Below, one piece after another: positions 26,233 to 34,801 of a stretch of 64,000 bases of DNA; position 1 is the stretch's first letter; the number at the start of each line of letters is the position of its first letter. A program made the translations under genes and the position numbers. The notes beneath the pieces are model-generated. The model worked only from the letters and a program-made list of their open reading frames with translations, ran no database searches and was not told the origin of the DNA. This stretch comes from Streptomyces tendae. GTDB taxonomy: Bacteria; Actinomycetota; Actinomycetes; Streptomycetales; Streptomycetaceae. Where the stretch lies: NCBI RefSeq assembly GCF_014650435.1, contig NZ_BMUY01000004.1, positions 372,001 through 436,000 of the forward strand. The letters run 5' to 3'.

Positions 26233-27234
26233 TCAGCGCAGGGCGGCGGCCAGGCGGTGGCGGATGCGGTCGACGCCGACCGGGGTGCGGGAGGGGGCGG
26301 CGGTGGTGCAGCCGGGCAGCCCGGCCCTGGCCAGGGTGCTCAGCAGCGCCCGGGGGCCGCTGTCGAGGTAGGTGGTGAAGCCCGCCAGGCGCAGGGCGCT
26401 CAGGCTCCGGTGGAAGGCGAGCGGCTCGCAGAGGTGGGCGGCCGCGATCGTGCGCAGCTGGGCCGGGGTGCGGGCGGGCCCCGGCACGGTGGCCGTGTAC
26501 ACGGGCAGCGTGGGCGGGGCGACGGGCTGCGCGCGCAGGAGGCGGCGGAAGGCCCGGTGGACCTCGGTGAGCAGGGGGTGGTGGTAGGCGGTGCGGCTGG
26601 TCAGCGGGGTGGCGCGACGGCCGAGCGCCCGAGTGGTGCGCCCGAGGGCGGCCAACTGGTCCTCGGGCCCGGCCAGGACCGTCTGGCCGGGGGCGTTGCG
26701 GGCGGCGATCCGCACCTGCGGCAGGTCCTCGGCGCGCAGCAGGTCGGCCGCCAGCTCGGCGGTCAGGTCGGTGGCCAGCAGGCCCGCCGCCGGGAGCGCC
26801 GCGTCACGCAGCAGCCGGTCGCGGACGTGCAGCAGCCGGACGCCCTGTTCGAGGGTGACGACTCCGGCGACGGTGAGCGCGGCGAGGTCGCCCACGCTGT
26901 GACCGAGCACCGCGTGGACCGGGGTCGCCGCGAGGTCGAGCAGGACGGTGGCGGAGGCGACCACGGCGGCGTAGGTGGCCAGGTCGAAGGCGAGGGGGTC
27001 GGTGCGCACGAGGCGGTCGGGGTCGGGCGCCCCGGCGTCGGTGAGGAGGCGGCCGACGGAGGTTCGGGGGCCGCCGAGCGCGGTGCCGTGGGCGTCCACC
27101 GTCCGCAGCACCCGCTGGACGGCGGGGACCTGGCCGAGGTGGCGCAGGGCGCCGGGGAGGTAGGCCCCCTGGCCGGGGCACATCAGCACGGTGCGTGGTG
27201 TGCCGCCGGTGGGGGCCGGGTGATCGTTCCTCAT
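26233..27234 (-). CDS. Malonyl-CoA:ACP acyltransferase-like protein
   Basis: The 333-residue protein has the FabD-type fold, with the oxyanion motif CPGQGAYL near residue 19 and the nucleophile motif GHSVG (Ser113). A downstream Arg-rich helix (LLHVRDRLLRD) and an AYHHPLL segment could supply the catalytic His. It should load an acyl unit, most likely malonyl, onto the ACP encoded in the same operon. The start overlaps the ketosynthase stop (ATGA), which rules out the longer upstream frame. The late sequence is Pro/Ala/Arg-rich and more diverged than housekeeping FabD, so substrate choice is uncertain. Confidence 0.85.
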   Translation of the reverse strand: MRNDHPAPTGGTPRTVLMCPGQGAYLPGALRHLGQVPAVQRVLRTVDAHGTALGGPRTSVGRLLTDAGAPDPDRLVRTDPLAFDLATYAAVVASATVLLDLAATPVHAVLGHSVGDLAALTVAGVVTLEQGVRLLHVRDRLLRDAALPAAGLLATDLTAELAADLLRAEDLPQVRIAARNAPGQTVLAGPEDQLAALGRTTRALGRRATPLTSRTAYHHPLLTEVHRAFRRLLRAQPVAPPTLPVYTATVPGPARTPAQLRTIAAAHLCEPLAFHRSLSALRLAGFTTYLDSGPRALLSTLARAGLPGCTTAAPSRTPVGVDRIRHRLAAALR

Positions 27235-28520
27235 GAGGCGTCGGCGAAGGCGAGCGCGACGTTGTGCCCGCCGAAGCCCATGCTCGTGGTGACGGCGGCG
27301 AGCGGCCCGGAGGGCAGTGCCGCAGGGTCGCGGCCGACGACGTTCAGGCCGATCTCGGGGTCGACCCGTTCCAGGCTGCACGCGGGCGGTGCCGTCCTGT
27401 CCCGCAGGGCGAGGACGGTGAGGACGGCCTCGATCGCTCCGGCGGCGCCGAGGGTGTGCCCGAAGGCGCCCTTGGTGGCGCTGACCGCCACGTCGTCCAC
27501 GCCCTTGGCGAAGACGCTGTGCAGCGCCTGCGCCTCACCGAGGTCGCCGAGCGGTGTCGAGGTCGCGTGGGCGTTGATGTGCTGGATCTGCTCCGGCACG
27601 AGCCCCGCGTCGCGCAGCGCGGCGTCGACGGCCGCCGCACAGCCCGTACCACCGGGTGCGGGCTGTGCCACGTGGTGGCTGTCGTTGGTGATGCCCGCCC
27701 CGGTCAGCCGTCCGTGGACGCGGGCGCCGCGGGCGGCGGCGTGCGCGGCACTCTCGACGACGAGCATGCCCGCGCCCTCCCCCATCACGAAGCCGTCCCG
27801 GTCCGCGTCGAAGGGCCGGGAGGCGCCCTTGGGGTCGTCGTGGCGCAGGGAGAGGGCCTTCAGTCGCGCGAACCCGGCCAGGGCCAGCGGATGCAGCGCG
27901 GCCTCGGCGCCGCCCGCGACCACGACGTCCGCGCGGCCGTCCCGGATCAGGGCGAGGGCCTGGGCGAGTGCCTCGGCGCCGGCGGCGCAGGCACTGACGG
28001 GGGCGTGCACACCGGCCTTCGCGCCCACCATCAGCCCGACCTCGGCGGCCGCGTGGTTGGGCAGCATGACCGGGATGGCCCGCGGGCTCACCCGTGCCGC
28101 GCCCTGTGTCTGGAGGCGGTGGTTCTGCTCCAGGACGCTGGTGACACCGCCCAGCCCCACCCCGACGACCACGGCCACCCTCGAGCCGCCCGCGGCGAGC
28201 GCCGACACGTCGGGGAACCCGGCGTGGTGAACGGCCTCGCGGGCGGCGACGAGGGCGAACTGCGCCGTCCGGTCGCAGTGCGCCGCCTTGGCGGACGACA
28301 GGACCGTCCTGGGGTCGACCGCCGCCGGTGCCGCGAGATAGACCTGCGCGGGACCTTCCGGCTCTGCGAAGTCGACGCGTTCGACGCCGCACACGCCGTC
28401 CAGCAGGGACCGCCAGGTGGTGGGGACGTCGCCGCCCAGCGCGGTGGTCAGGCCCAGCCCCGTGACGACGGCGGACCGTTCCTCCGCGCGGCCCCGGGCG
28501 GCCGCGTGTCGTGGGCTCAC
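27231..28520 (-). CDS. Beta-ketoacyl-ACP synthase II-like (KAS)
   Basis: This 429-residue condensing enzyme carries the full Cys-His-His triad: Cys178 in VSACAAGAEA, then INAHATSTPLGD and KGAFGHTLGAAG. It extends an ACP-bound acyl chain. The GTG start overlaps the ACP stop codon (GTGA), and its own stop overlaps the acyltransferase start, so ACP, KAS and AT are translated as a coupled trio. There is no chain-length-factor partner, ketoreductase or dehydratase nearby. It is therefore either an accessory to the housekeeping fatty acid synthase or a minimal pathway making a short product. Confidence 0.92.
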   Translation of the reverse strand: MSPRHAAARGRAEERSAVVTGLGLTTALGGDVPTTWRSLLDGVCGVERVDFAEPEGPAQVYLAAPAAVDPRTVLSSAKAAHCDRTAQFALVAAREAVHHAGFPDVSALAAGGSRVAVVVGVGLGGVTSVLEQNHRLQTQGAARVSPRAIPVMLPNHAAAEVGLMVGAKAGVHAPVSACAAGAEALAQALALIRDGRADVVVAGGAEAALHPLALAGFARLKALSLRHDDPKGASRPFDADRDGFVMGEGAGMLVVESAAHAAARGARVHGRLTGAGITNDSHHVAQPAPGGTGCAAAVDAALRDAGLVPEQIQHINAHATSTPLGDLGEAQALHSVFAKGVDDVAVSATKGAFGHTLGAAGAIEAVLTVLALRDRTAPPACSLERVDPEIGLNVVGRDPAALPSGPLAAVTTSMGFGGHNVALAFADAS

Positions 28521-28795
28521 GCGGTGCCGCCCGCGGGGGCGGCGACGGCCTCGGCGAGGTGGGCGGCGATCTCCCGCACCGTCGTGAGCCGGTCCGCCTG
28601 CTCCTGCGGCACCTCGATCTGCCAGCGGTCCTCGATCGCGGCGACCAGTTCCAGCCGGGCCAGCGAGTCGACCCCCAGGTCGTCCTGGAGCGAGGAGTCG
28701 GGCTGGATCTCCTCCACGGTGAGGTCCTCGACCGTGGCGGCCAGCAGGTCGCGCAGTTCGTCGAGCAGCTGTCGTTCGTCGGCGGCGGACGGCAT
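28517..28795 (-). CDS. Acyl carrier protein
   Basis: The 92-residue acidic protein has the phosphopantetheine attachment motif LGVDSLARLEL (Ser44) between helices typical of ACP. It would carry the growing chain for the KAS and acyltransferase that follow in the same operon. A strong GGAGGT site lies just upstream of the ATG. It is first in the operon, so the promoter should lie in the 487-base gap before it. Confidence 0.93.
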   Translation of the reverse strand: MPSAADERQLLDELRDLLAATVEDLTVEEIQPDSSLQDDLGVDSLARLELVAAIEDRWQIEVPQEQADRLTTVREIAAHLAEAVAAPAGGTA

Positions 28796-29282
28796 GTCCG
28801 GTACCTCCTTGGTCCGTGCACGGCGCGCCCGGAGGCGGTGGGCGGGAGGACCCGGTCCCCTCGGGCGCGCCGGCGGTGTCCGGCGACCTGCCGGTTCACG
28901 CCGACAGACTGTCCGTCCGTCCGGCACGCCAAGCGCCGGGTACGGGGGGACGGCGGAGCATCGGGGGCACGGCACGGGCTCCTGCGAGCACCCGTGTCCG
29001 CCCTTCACCCTGAAGCGCCCCGGGGCGGACCGAGGGTGGTGGGCCGCGCGTGCGTAAGAGGGGCGGACGGGGACCGGTGCGGTGGCGCCGACGGTGGTGC
29101 CGCACTTCCTCAACGGACTTTGGCGGCTCTTTTAAGGCTTTCTGAAGATGACCTTCGAACGGGCGTTTCCACCCCGGTCGGGTCCTAGGCTCTCGAACAC
29201 CCCCCACAGTCCCGGTGGGCGCGGTCGCGTCCACCGGGTACGGGGCTCCGTCAGCCGACCGACAAGCCGAGGTGTCCTGCGT
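28796..29282. other. 487-base intergenic region between divergent ACP and CAP-domain genes
   Basis: No convincing gene is present; open frames here lack family features. A perfect 12-bp palindrome CGCCCCGGGGCG lies at 29017-29028. A short AT-rich patch (TTTTAAGGCTTT) lies near 29130. TAGGCT at 29186-29191 could be a -10 for the rightward gene, but no matching -35 is evident. Confidence 0.5.
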
Positions 29283-30143
29283 ATGGGTTCCCGCCGAGCC
29301 GCTCGCCCGTCCCGCTCCCACGCCCGCCCCCGCGGCGGGCTCAGGACCCGGGGTACCGCGCTGGCACTCGGCGCCGTCACCCTGACGGCGGGCGTCGGGA
29401 TCACCCTGGCCGTCACCGACGGCGACGACGGCGGGTCCTCGGACCAGGTCACCGCGAACGCCGCCGACCGGGCGCCGAACGCCGAGGACGCGGCGGGCGG
29501 TGCCGCACCGCTCGCCTCCACCTCGGCGAGCCCGAGCGCCACGGCGAGCGCCTCGCCGAGTCCGAGCGCCGAGCCGAAGAAGAAGCCGAAGAAGACGGCC
29601 GACCCGACGACCAGCACCGCCAAGGCCCCCGCGCCGACCTCGAAGGCTCCCGTCAGGGCCACCGCGAAGAGCGGCGCCGACGGGTCCGGGAGCGACGGGT
29701 CCGGCGGCGGCAGCGACTCGGGGTCGGGCAGTGGATCAGGCTCGGGCTCCGGTGCGGCGGGCGGCACGGAGGCCCAGGTCCTCGCGCTGGTGAACGAGGA
29801 GCGCGCCGCGGCGGGCTGCTCGCCGGTCACCGCGAACGACAAGCTGACCCGGGCCGCGGACGACTACAGCGACGTCATGGCGAACAGCGGCGTGATGTCC
29901 CACACGGGTCCCGACGGCTCCACCATGGCGAGCCGGGTCGAGGCCGCCGGTTACCAGTGGTCGACCCTCGGGGAGAACATAGCCCGCGGCCAGGCGGACG
30001 CCGCCTCGGTGATGGACTCCTGGATGAACAGCCCCGGCCACCGGGCGAACATACTCAACTGCTCCTTCAAGGAGCTGGGCGTCGGCGTCCACTTCGGCGA
30101 CGGCGGCCCCTGGTGGACCCAGGACTTCGGCACCGGCCGCTGA
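29283..30143 (+). CDS. Exported CAP/SCP-domain protein (YkwD-like)
   Basis: The 286-residue protein has a basic N-terminus and one hydrophobic segment (about 25-45). A long low-complexity region follows, with SPSATASASPSPSA, a Lys-rich patch and then Gly/Ser repeats (about 70-160). The C-terminal CAP domain (about 163-286) has LVNEERAAAGCSPV, MSHTGPDGS, LGENIARGQ and SPGHRANILNCSFKELGVGV. The disordered part probably spans the cell wall. CAP domains of this bacterial type have no settled activity. It is transcribed alone and is convergent with the histidine kinase gene. Confidence 0.88.
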   Translation: MGSRRAARPSRSHARPRGGLRTRGTALALGAVTLTAGVGITLAVTDGDDGGSSDQVTANAADRAPNAEDAAGGAAPLASTSASPSATASASPSPSAEPKKKPKKTADPTTSTAKAPAPTSKAPVRATAKSGADGSGSDGSGGGSDSGSGSGSGSGSGAAGGTEAQVLALVNEERAAAGCSPVTANDKLTRAADDYSDVMANSGVMSHTGPDGSTMASRVEAAGYQWSTLGENIARGQADAASVMDSWMNSPGHRANILNCSFKELGVGVHFGDGGPWWTQDFGTGR

Positions 30144-30231
30144 CACCCTTCGCCGCCTGCCCGCACGTCGCCGCTCGCCGCCCGCACGTCCCTCGCTCGC
30201 CCTCCGCACGTCACCGTTCCGCGAGCGCGCG

Positions 30232-31560
30232 TCACCGTCCGGCGCCGCCGACCGCGCGTGCGTCCACCAGCGCGAACGACACCGTCACCCGTGCGCCCCC
30301 GAGCGGCGCGCGGGTGATCGTCAGTTCGCCGTCGGCCGTGCGGGCCGCCCGCGCCACGATGTCCAGGCCGAGCCCGGTGGAACCGCCGACGCTGACGCCC
30401 CGGGTGAGCGCCGCCTCGGGGTCCGCGACGCCCGGTCCGGCGTCGTCGACCGTGAGGTGCACGTGCCGGTCCCGGCGTTCCACGCGCACGACGAAGCGGG
30501 TGCCCTGCGGAGTGTGCCGGAAGACGTTGCCGATCAGGGCGTCGACGACGGCGGCGAGGTCGTCCTCGGGGAAGGCCACGGGGGTCGGACGCGGGGTGAG
30601 GGAGCGCTCGAACGGCCGCTCCTGCTGGGCGGCGAGGACCGACCAGAAGTCCAGGCGCATGGTGACCACCTCGGCGACGTCGCACGGTTTCGCGGTGCCC
30701 GGGCCGGACCCGGCGAGCTGTGCCGCCGCGAGCGGGGTGCGCGCCGCCGCGATGATCGAGTCCAGTTCGCGCTCCAGCTGGCCGGCCGCTTCCGTGACCC
30801 GCCGGGCGCTCGGTGTCGCGCCCATCCGGTCTGCCTCCAGGTAGAGGGCGGTCAGCGGGGTGCGCAGCCGGTGCGAGAGGTCGGCGACCAGTTCGCGTTC
30901 GACGGCGAGCAGGTCGACGACCCGGTCGGCCATGGTGTTGAACGCCACTCCGGCCTCCTGCAGCTCGGGCGGTCCGTCCGGCTCCACCCGTACGCCGAGG
31001 TCGCCGGAGCCGAGGGCGAGGGAGGCGCGCTTGAGGCCCCGGGAGGAGCGGACCACGCGGGCGCCGAGCCGGTCGGCGACCAGCACCGAGCCGCCCACCA
31101 GTCCGACGGCGAGCAGGGCCATCACGCCCCAGGAGGCCACGACGCCCCGGGTGAGGTCCGCGGCGGGCACGTACGCCTCGACGACCGCGACCCGCTCGCC
31201 CCGCAGCACGACGGGCTGGAGGTAGGCCCAGCCGTCCGAGGTGTCCACGGCGAGCGTCTCGCGTCCCCGTACGGCCCGGTCGAGCGCGGCCTCGGGAGCG
31301 TGCGGGGTGCCGACGAAACCGCCGTCGGGCAGCCGCACAACCAGCTGGTCGGCGGAGCCGAGTTCCGCGACGGCCTGCTGGACGTCGGCGCGCCGGGTGG
31401 TGAGGGCGAGCACCGGCGAGAGGGCCGCGGCGCGCTGCTCGGCGGCGGTGGTGACCCGGTCTCGGGCCTGTTCGCGCACGAGGAGGGCGAGCGGGATGAG
31501 GAACGACAGCGCCACCATGGAGGTGACGGCCAGGGCGATCCCGGCGAGGGCACGTCTCAT
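30232..31560 (-). CDS. Sensor histidine kinase
   Basis: The 442-residue kinase has two transmembrane segments (about 8-30 and 150-172) flanking an extracellular sensor domain, a HAMP linker, an H box (DLSHRLRTPLTAL) and an ATPase domain. The ATPase carries N (IGNVFRHTP), G1 (VDDAGPGV) and G2 (GGSTGLGLDIV) motifs. It would autophosphorylate in response to an outside signal and pass phosphate to the regulator encoded just upstream. Its ATG overlaps the regulator stop by three bases, so the pair is coupled. The signal is unknown; the gene for an exported Pro-rich protein lies divergently next to the operon. Confidence 0.93.
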   Translation of the reverse strand: MRRALAGIALAVTSMVALSFLIPLALLVREQARDRVTTAAEQRAAALSPVLALTTRRADVQQAVAELGSADQLVVRLPDGGFVGTPHAPEAALDRAVRGRETLAVDTSDGWAYLQPVVLRGERVAVVEAYVPAADLTRGVVASWGVMALLAVGLVGGSVLVADRLGARVVRSSRGLKRASLALGSGDLGVRVEPDGPPELQEAGVAFNTMADRVVDLLAVERELVADLSHRLRTPLTALYLEADRMGATPSARRVTEAAGQLERELDSIIAAARTPLAAAQLAGSGPGTAKPCDVAEVVTMRLDFWSVLAAQQERPFERSLTPRPTPVAFPEDDLAAVVDALIGNVFRHTPQGTRFVVRVERRDRHVHLTVDDAGPGVADPEAALTRGVSVGGSTGLGLDIVARAARTADGELTITRAPLGGARVTVSFALVDARAVGGAGR

Positions 31561-32246
31561 GGCGCGCTGACCAGCTTGATGCCGATGCCGCGCACGGTGT
31601 GGAGATAGCGGGGCTTTCGCGCCTTCTCCCCCATCTTGCGGCGCAGTGCGGACAGGTGGACGTCCACCGTCTGGTCCTCCACGTACGGCTGCTGCCACAC
31701 CTCGGCGAGTATCCGCTGTCGCGAGATGACCTGGTCGGCGTTGGCGGCCAGATAGGCGAGCAGGTCGAACTCGCGGCGGGTGAGGGGCAGTTCGCGGCCG
31801 GCGAGATGGGCGGTGCGCGCCGTGGGGTCGATGCGCAGGTCGGCGACCTGGAGGACGGGCAGCCGCGCGGCCCGGAGGTCGGCGGGAGCGGAGCGGCGCA
31901 GCACGGCGGCGAGCCGGGCGGCGAGCTGACCGCCGGAGAAGGGCTTGACCATGTAGTCGTCGGCCCCGGCGTTGAGCAGCCGGATGATCTCGGTCTCCTC
32001 GTCCCGGGCGGTGGCGACCAGCACCGGGACGCGGGATATGCCCCGGATCATCCGCAGGACGTCGAGTCCGTCGAGGTCGGGCAGGCCGAGGTCGAGCACG
32101 ACGATGTCCGGCGGGCTCTGGGTGATGTCGCGCAGCGCCTCGAAACCCTGGTGTGCGGTCTTCACCGCGTAGCCGTGTCCGGTGAGGACCTCGATCAGCG
32201 CGGCCCGGATCACAGGGTCGTCCTCGACGACAAGTACGGAGGCCAT
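31557..32246 (-). CDS. OmpR/PhoB family response regulator
   Basis: This 229-residue protein has a receiver domain (about 1-115) with the acidic pocket VVEDD, the phosphoacceptor Asp in VVLDLGLPDLDG and the conserved Lys in MVKPFSGG. A winged-helix DNA-binding domain follows (about 130-225; REFDLLAYLAANADQVISRQRILAEVW, VRGIGIKLV). It is first in the operon with its kinase. Only 36 bases separate its start from the divergent gene, so one small region must hold both promoters and any autoregulatory site. Confidence 0.95.
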   Translation of the reverse strand: MASVLVVEDDPVIRAALIEVLTGHGYAVKTAHQGFEALRDITQSPPDIVVLDLGLPDLDGLDVLRMIRGISRVPVLVATARDEETEIIRLLNAGADDYMVKPFSGGQLAARLAAVLRRSAPADLRAARLPVLQVADLRIDPTARTAHLAGRELPLTRREFDLLAYLAANADQVISRQRILAEVWQQPYVEDQTVDVHLSALRRKMGEKARKPRYLHTVRGIGIKLVSAP

Positions 32247-32282
32247 GGGCAGGCACGTTAGCCGGTCCGTCACTATGGTGTC

Positions 32283-32858
32283 GTGTCCCGCCTCCTGCGC
32301 TACCTGATCATCTGGCTGTCCTGCACGGCGGCCAGTGTGACGGCTGTCATCATCACCATCCACTTCGTGGTGGGGTCGACCCGGCCGACCGCGCCGGTCG
32401 CGCAGACGGCGCCCAAGGAGCTCCCGGCCCCGCCCCGGCCGACCGTCTCCAAGACCGTGACGGCCACTCCCAGCCCGTCGCCCACCAGCCGCGCGCCCAG
32501 CGCGACGCCGTCGCGCACCAGCGCGCAGCCGCCCCAGCCGACACCGACCCCCACGCCGACGCCGAGCCCGCACACCACGGCCCCGCGACCTCCCGCGGGC
32601 GGGGGCGACCCGGGCTGCGAGGGGGGCGGGGCGGGCGTGTACACGGTGCCGTCCGAGGGCGGCAAGGCGACCGTTCGGTTCGGCGGCGGCGGGGTGTGCC
32701 TGGTCTCGGCGGTGCCGAACCAGGGCTTCACGGTGAGTACGCAGCAGAGTGCGCCGCAGACGCTGGAGGTGACGTTCTCGGCGAGCCGCCACCGCTCGGA
32801 GATCACCGCGACGACGCAGCCGCAGAGCCGGGCCGACGTCCGCGAGGTGTCGTGGTGA
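32283..32858 (+). CDS. Membrane-anchored Pro/Thr-rich exported protein of unknown function
   Basis: The 191-residue protein has one N-terminal transmembrane helix (about 6-29; YLIIWLSCTAASVTAVIITI) and a long PTPTPTP-type extracellular stalk (about 35-110). A small C-terminal domain of about 80 residues (GVYTVPSEGGKATVRFGGGG) has two cysteines (CEGGG and VCLVS) that could form a disulfide. I recognise no family. It is divergent from a two-component system and could be a co-sensor or a target. The GTG start sits very close to a possible -10 (TATGGT, 32274-32279), so the leader is short or the start is slightly misplaced. Confidence 0.75.
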   Translation: MSRLLRYLIIWLSCTAASVTAVIITIHFVVGSTRPTAPVAQTAPKELPAPPRPTVSKTVTATPSPSPTSRAPSATPSRTSAQPPQPTPTPTPTPSPHTTAPRPPAGGGDPGCEGGGAGVYTVPSEGGKATVRFGGGGVCLVSAVPNQGFTVSTQQSAPQTLEVTFSASRHRSEITATTQPQSRADVREVSW

Positions 32859-32873
32859 CCGGCCCCTGCCCCG

Positions 32874-34580
32874 TCACGTCGTGGCGCAGGCGGCCCCGTT
32901 CAGGCTGAACGCGGCCGGGGCGGTGTTGGTGCCGCCCTTCTGGGCGGTGAAGCCCAGGGTGACCGTGCCGCCGGCCGGAATGGTGGCGGTGTAGGAGGCC
33001 GGGGCGACGCTCACCGCGCCCGCGTTCTGGGTGGCGGTGCCTCCCCACATGTTCGTGATCGTCTGGCCGTCCGGGAAGGCGAAGGCGAGCGTCCACGGAC
33101 CCACGGCGGTGCCGCCGGTGTTGCGCACCGCGATCTCGCCCTGGAAGCCGCCCGGCCACTCGCCGACGACGCGGTAGCCGACCGAGCAGGCACCGCCCGG
33201 GGTGCCGCCGCCCTCGTCGGTGGTGACCTCCACGGCGGGCGAGGCGGCGGAGCGGTTGCCCGCCGCGTCGCGGGCGCGGACGGCGAAGGTGTACGCGGTG
33301 GCGGGGGTGAGGCCGGTCACGGTGGCGGTCGTGGTGATCGAGGAGGCGACCGTGGTCTCGGTGCCGTCGCCGAGGCGGACGACGTCGTAGCCGGTGACCG
33401 CGGTGTCGTCGGTGGCGGCGGTCCAGCCGAGGGTGACGGAACTGTCCGTGACGGCGGTGGCGGTCGGGCTTCCGGGTGCCGTCGGGGCCTGGGTGTCCGG
33501 GGCGCCGCCGCCGTAGACGGTGGCCTCCTTCGAGGTCTGGGCGATGCCGTCGACGCCGTGGAAGATCCGCTCGCCCCAGTCGCTGAGCCTGCTCGGGTCG
33601 AAGTCGAGCGCCAGGTCGAGGATCGGGTCGGTGTTGCCGCTCCACGACCAGGCGAGGTAGCCGAGGCGGAGCTGCTCGGCGGTGGCCATCATGGTGTCCT
33701 CGTCCGGGTCGCCGTACTGGTCGGCAGGCCCGCCGAACTCGCCGATGAGGATGGGCAGTTCCGCGTCGACGAACGCGTTCAGGTAGTCGGTGATCTCCTG
33801 CGCGGTGTCGTAGACGCTGTACATGTGGATGGAGAAGATCAGGTTGCCGGTGGGGTCGGCGTCGTAGACGGACTGCGCTTCGGCGCGCATGACACCCTGC
33901 CAGTCCTGGCCCCAGTTGGGGGCGTCCACCATGATCGTGTGCTGGAGTCCGGCGGCGCGGAGCTTCTTGACGGCCGCGACGGTGGGCTCGGTCCATCCGG
34001 CGGGATCGGTGTTGCCCCAGGGCTCGTTGCCGATGTTGACGACGACGTAGTCCTCCTGTCCGGCCAGGACGTCCTTGAGGCCGATCCAGTAGTCGGCGGC
34101 GTGGTCGAGGGTGCCGGCCGCGGCGTCCTCGCCGTATCCGGTGGTGTCGTGCACCTCGAGGACGCAGATGAGCCGGTTGACCTTGCATTGCTCGATGACG
34201 GCGGCGACGTCCTCGGGACTGTTCTCGCTCCAGCGGTACCCGTCCGAGAGGACGACACGGACGCTGTTGGCGCCCAGCGCCTTGACGTCCGCCAGCGACT
34301 GCGTCTCGCCGGGGTACCAGGTGTGGGCGTGGTTGACCCCGCGCATGACGAAGTCGTTGCCGTTGCCCTCGAGGAGCCGGCCCTCGGCGATGTGCAGGCC
34401 GGCCGCCCGCGCACCGGCCGAACGGCTCTGCGCCGGGGCCCGGTCCGCGGGCGACTGGGCCACGGCGGCGCCCGGGCAGAGGGCGCCGACGACGACCAGC
34501 CCGATCAGCGCGGCGAGGCCGGCCACCAGGCGGGCTGCGAGGGTCTTCGGTGCGGGGGTTCCACGTCTTGCTGTGCGCAC
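32874..34580 (-). CDS. Secreted GH5 endo-beta-1,4-mannanase with FN3 and CBM2
   Basis: The 568-residue enzyme has a signal peptide ending near residue 42 (AAVAQS) and a GH5 catalytic barrel (about 62-365) very like Streptomyces mannanases (MRGVNHAHTWYPGET). The acid/base Glu is in NIGNEPWGN and the nucleophile Glu in IGEFGGP. A fibronectin III domain (about 375-460) and a C-terminal CBM2 domain with its two Cys (GGACSVGYR and GAACATT) follow. It should degrade galactomannan outside the cell. GTG 34580 fits the signal peptide and has GGAG upstream. A 22-bp CebR-type operator lies 60 bases upstream, so cello-oligosaccharides may induce it. Confidence 0.93.
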   Translation of the reverse strand: MRTARRGTPAPKTLAARLVAGLAALIGLVVVGALCPGAAVAQSPADRAPAQSRSAGARAAGLHIAEGRLLEGNGNDFVMRGVNHAHTWYPGETQSLADVKALGANSVRVVLSDGYRWSENSPEDVAAVIEQCKVNRLICVLEVHDTTGYGEDAAAGTLDHAADYWIGLKDVLAGQEDYVVVNIGNEPWGNTDPAGWTEPTVAAVKKLRAAGLQHTIMVDAPNWGQDWQGVMRAEAQSVYDADPTGNLIFSIHMYSVYDTAQEITDYLNAFVDAELPILIGEFGGPADQYGDPDEDTMMATAEQLRLGYLAWSWSGNTDPILDLALDFDPSRLSDWGERIFHGVDGIAQTSKEATVYGGGAPDTQAPTAPGSPTATAVTDSSVTLGWTAATDDTAVTGYDVVRLGDGTETTVASSITTTATVTGLTPATAYTFAVRARDAAGNRSAASPAVEVTTDEGGGTPGGACSVGYRVVGEWPGGFQGEIAVRNTGGTAVGPWTLAFAFPDGQTITNMWGGTATQNAGAVSVAPASYTATIPAGGTVTLGFTAQKGGTNTAPAAFSLNGAACATT

Positions 34581-34640
34581 GGCGACTCCAGGAGTGAGTA
34601 GTGCGGACACGGGGCGAGGGACGGTGAGGGTGGCGGAAGT

Positions 34641-34662
34641 CTTGTGGGAGCGCTCCCACAAG
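34641..34662. promoter_or_regulatory. CebR-type operator upstream of the mannanase gene
   Basis: The 14-base core TGGGAGCGCTCCCA (34645-34658) is exactly the known CebR operator. It extends into a perfect 22-bp palindrome with arms CTTG and CAAG. CebR represses cellulose-utilisation genes in streptomycetes until cellobiose or cellotriose is present. It lies between the start codon and a TTGACG-like element on the minus strand (about 34700), so it would block the mannanase promoter. Confidence 0.85.
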
Positions 34663-34746
34663 GCGCCTCCATGAAACTCATTACGCCGCGTACACGTCAA
34701 GCCTGTGGACAGAAAACGCTTGCCCCGCCCGGTGCGGGGGCGGGGC

Positions 34747-34801
34747 GGGTGCAAGTCCGGTCCGGGCGGGCGGGCGGGCGGGTGCAAGTCCGGTCCGGGC
34801 G
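34747..34801. repeat. Two copies of a 22-base unit just after the molybdoenzyme gene
   Basis: GGGTGCAAGTCCGG followed by TCCGGGCG occurs at 34747-34768 and 34780-34801, joined by a GGGC run, giving a 33-base period. The second copy touches the stop codon of the sulfite-oxidase-like gene. It is probably slippage; a transcription-end role is possible. Confidence 0.7.

Noticed and set aside
26233..28795. Type II polyketide synthase core
   Set aside because: There is only one ketosynthase with a complete active site and no chain length factor, ketoreductase or cyclase.
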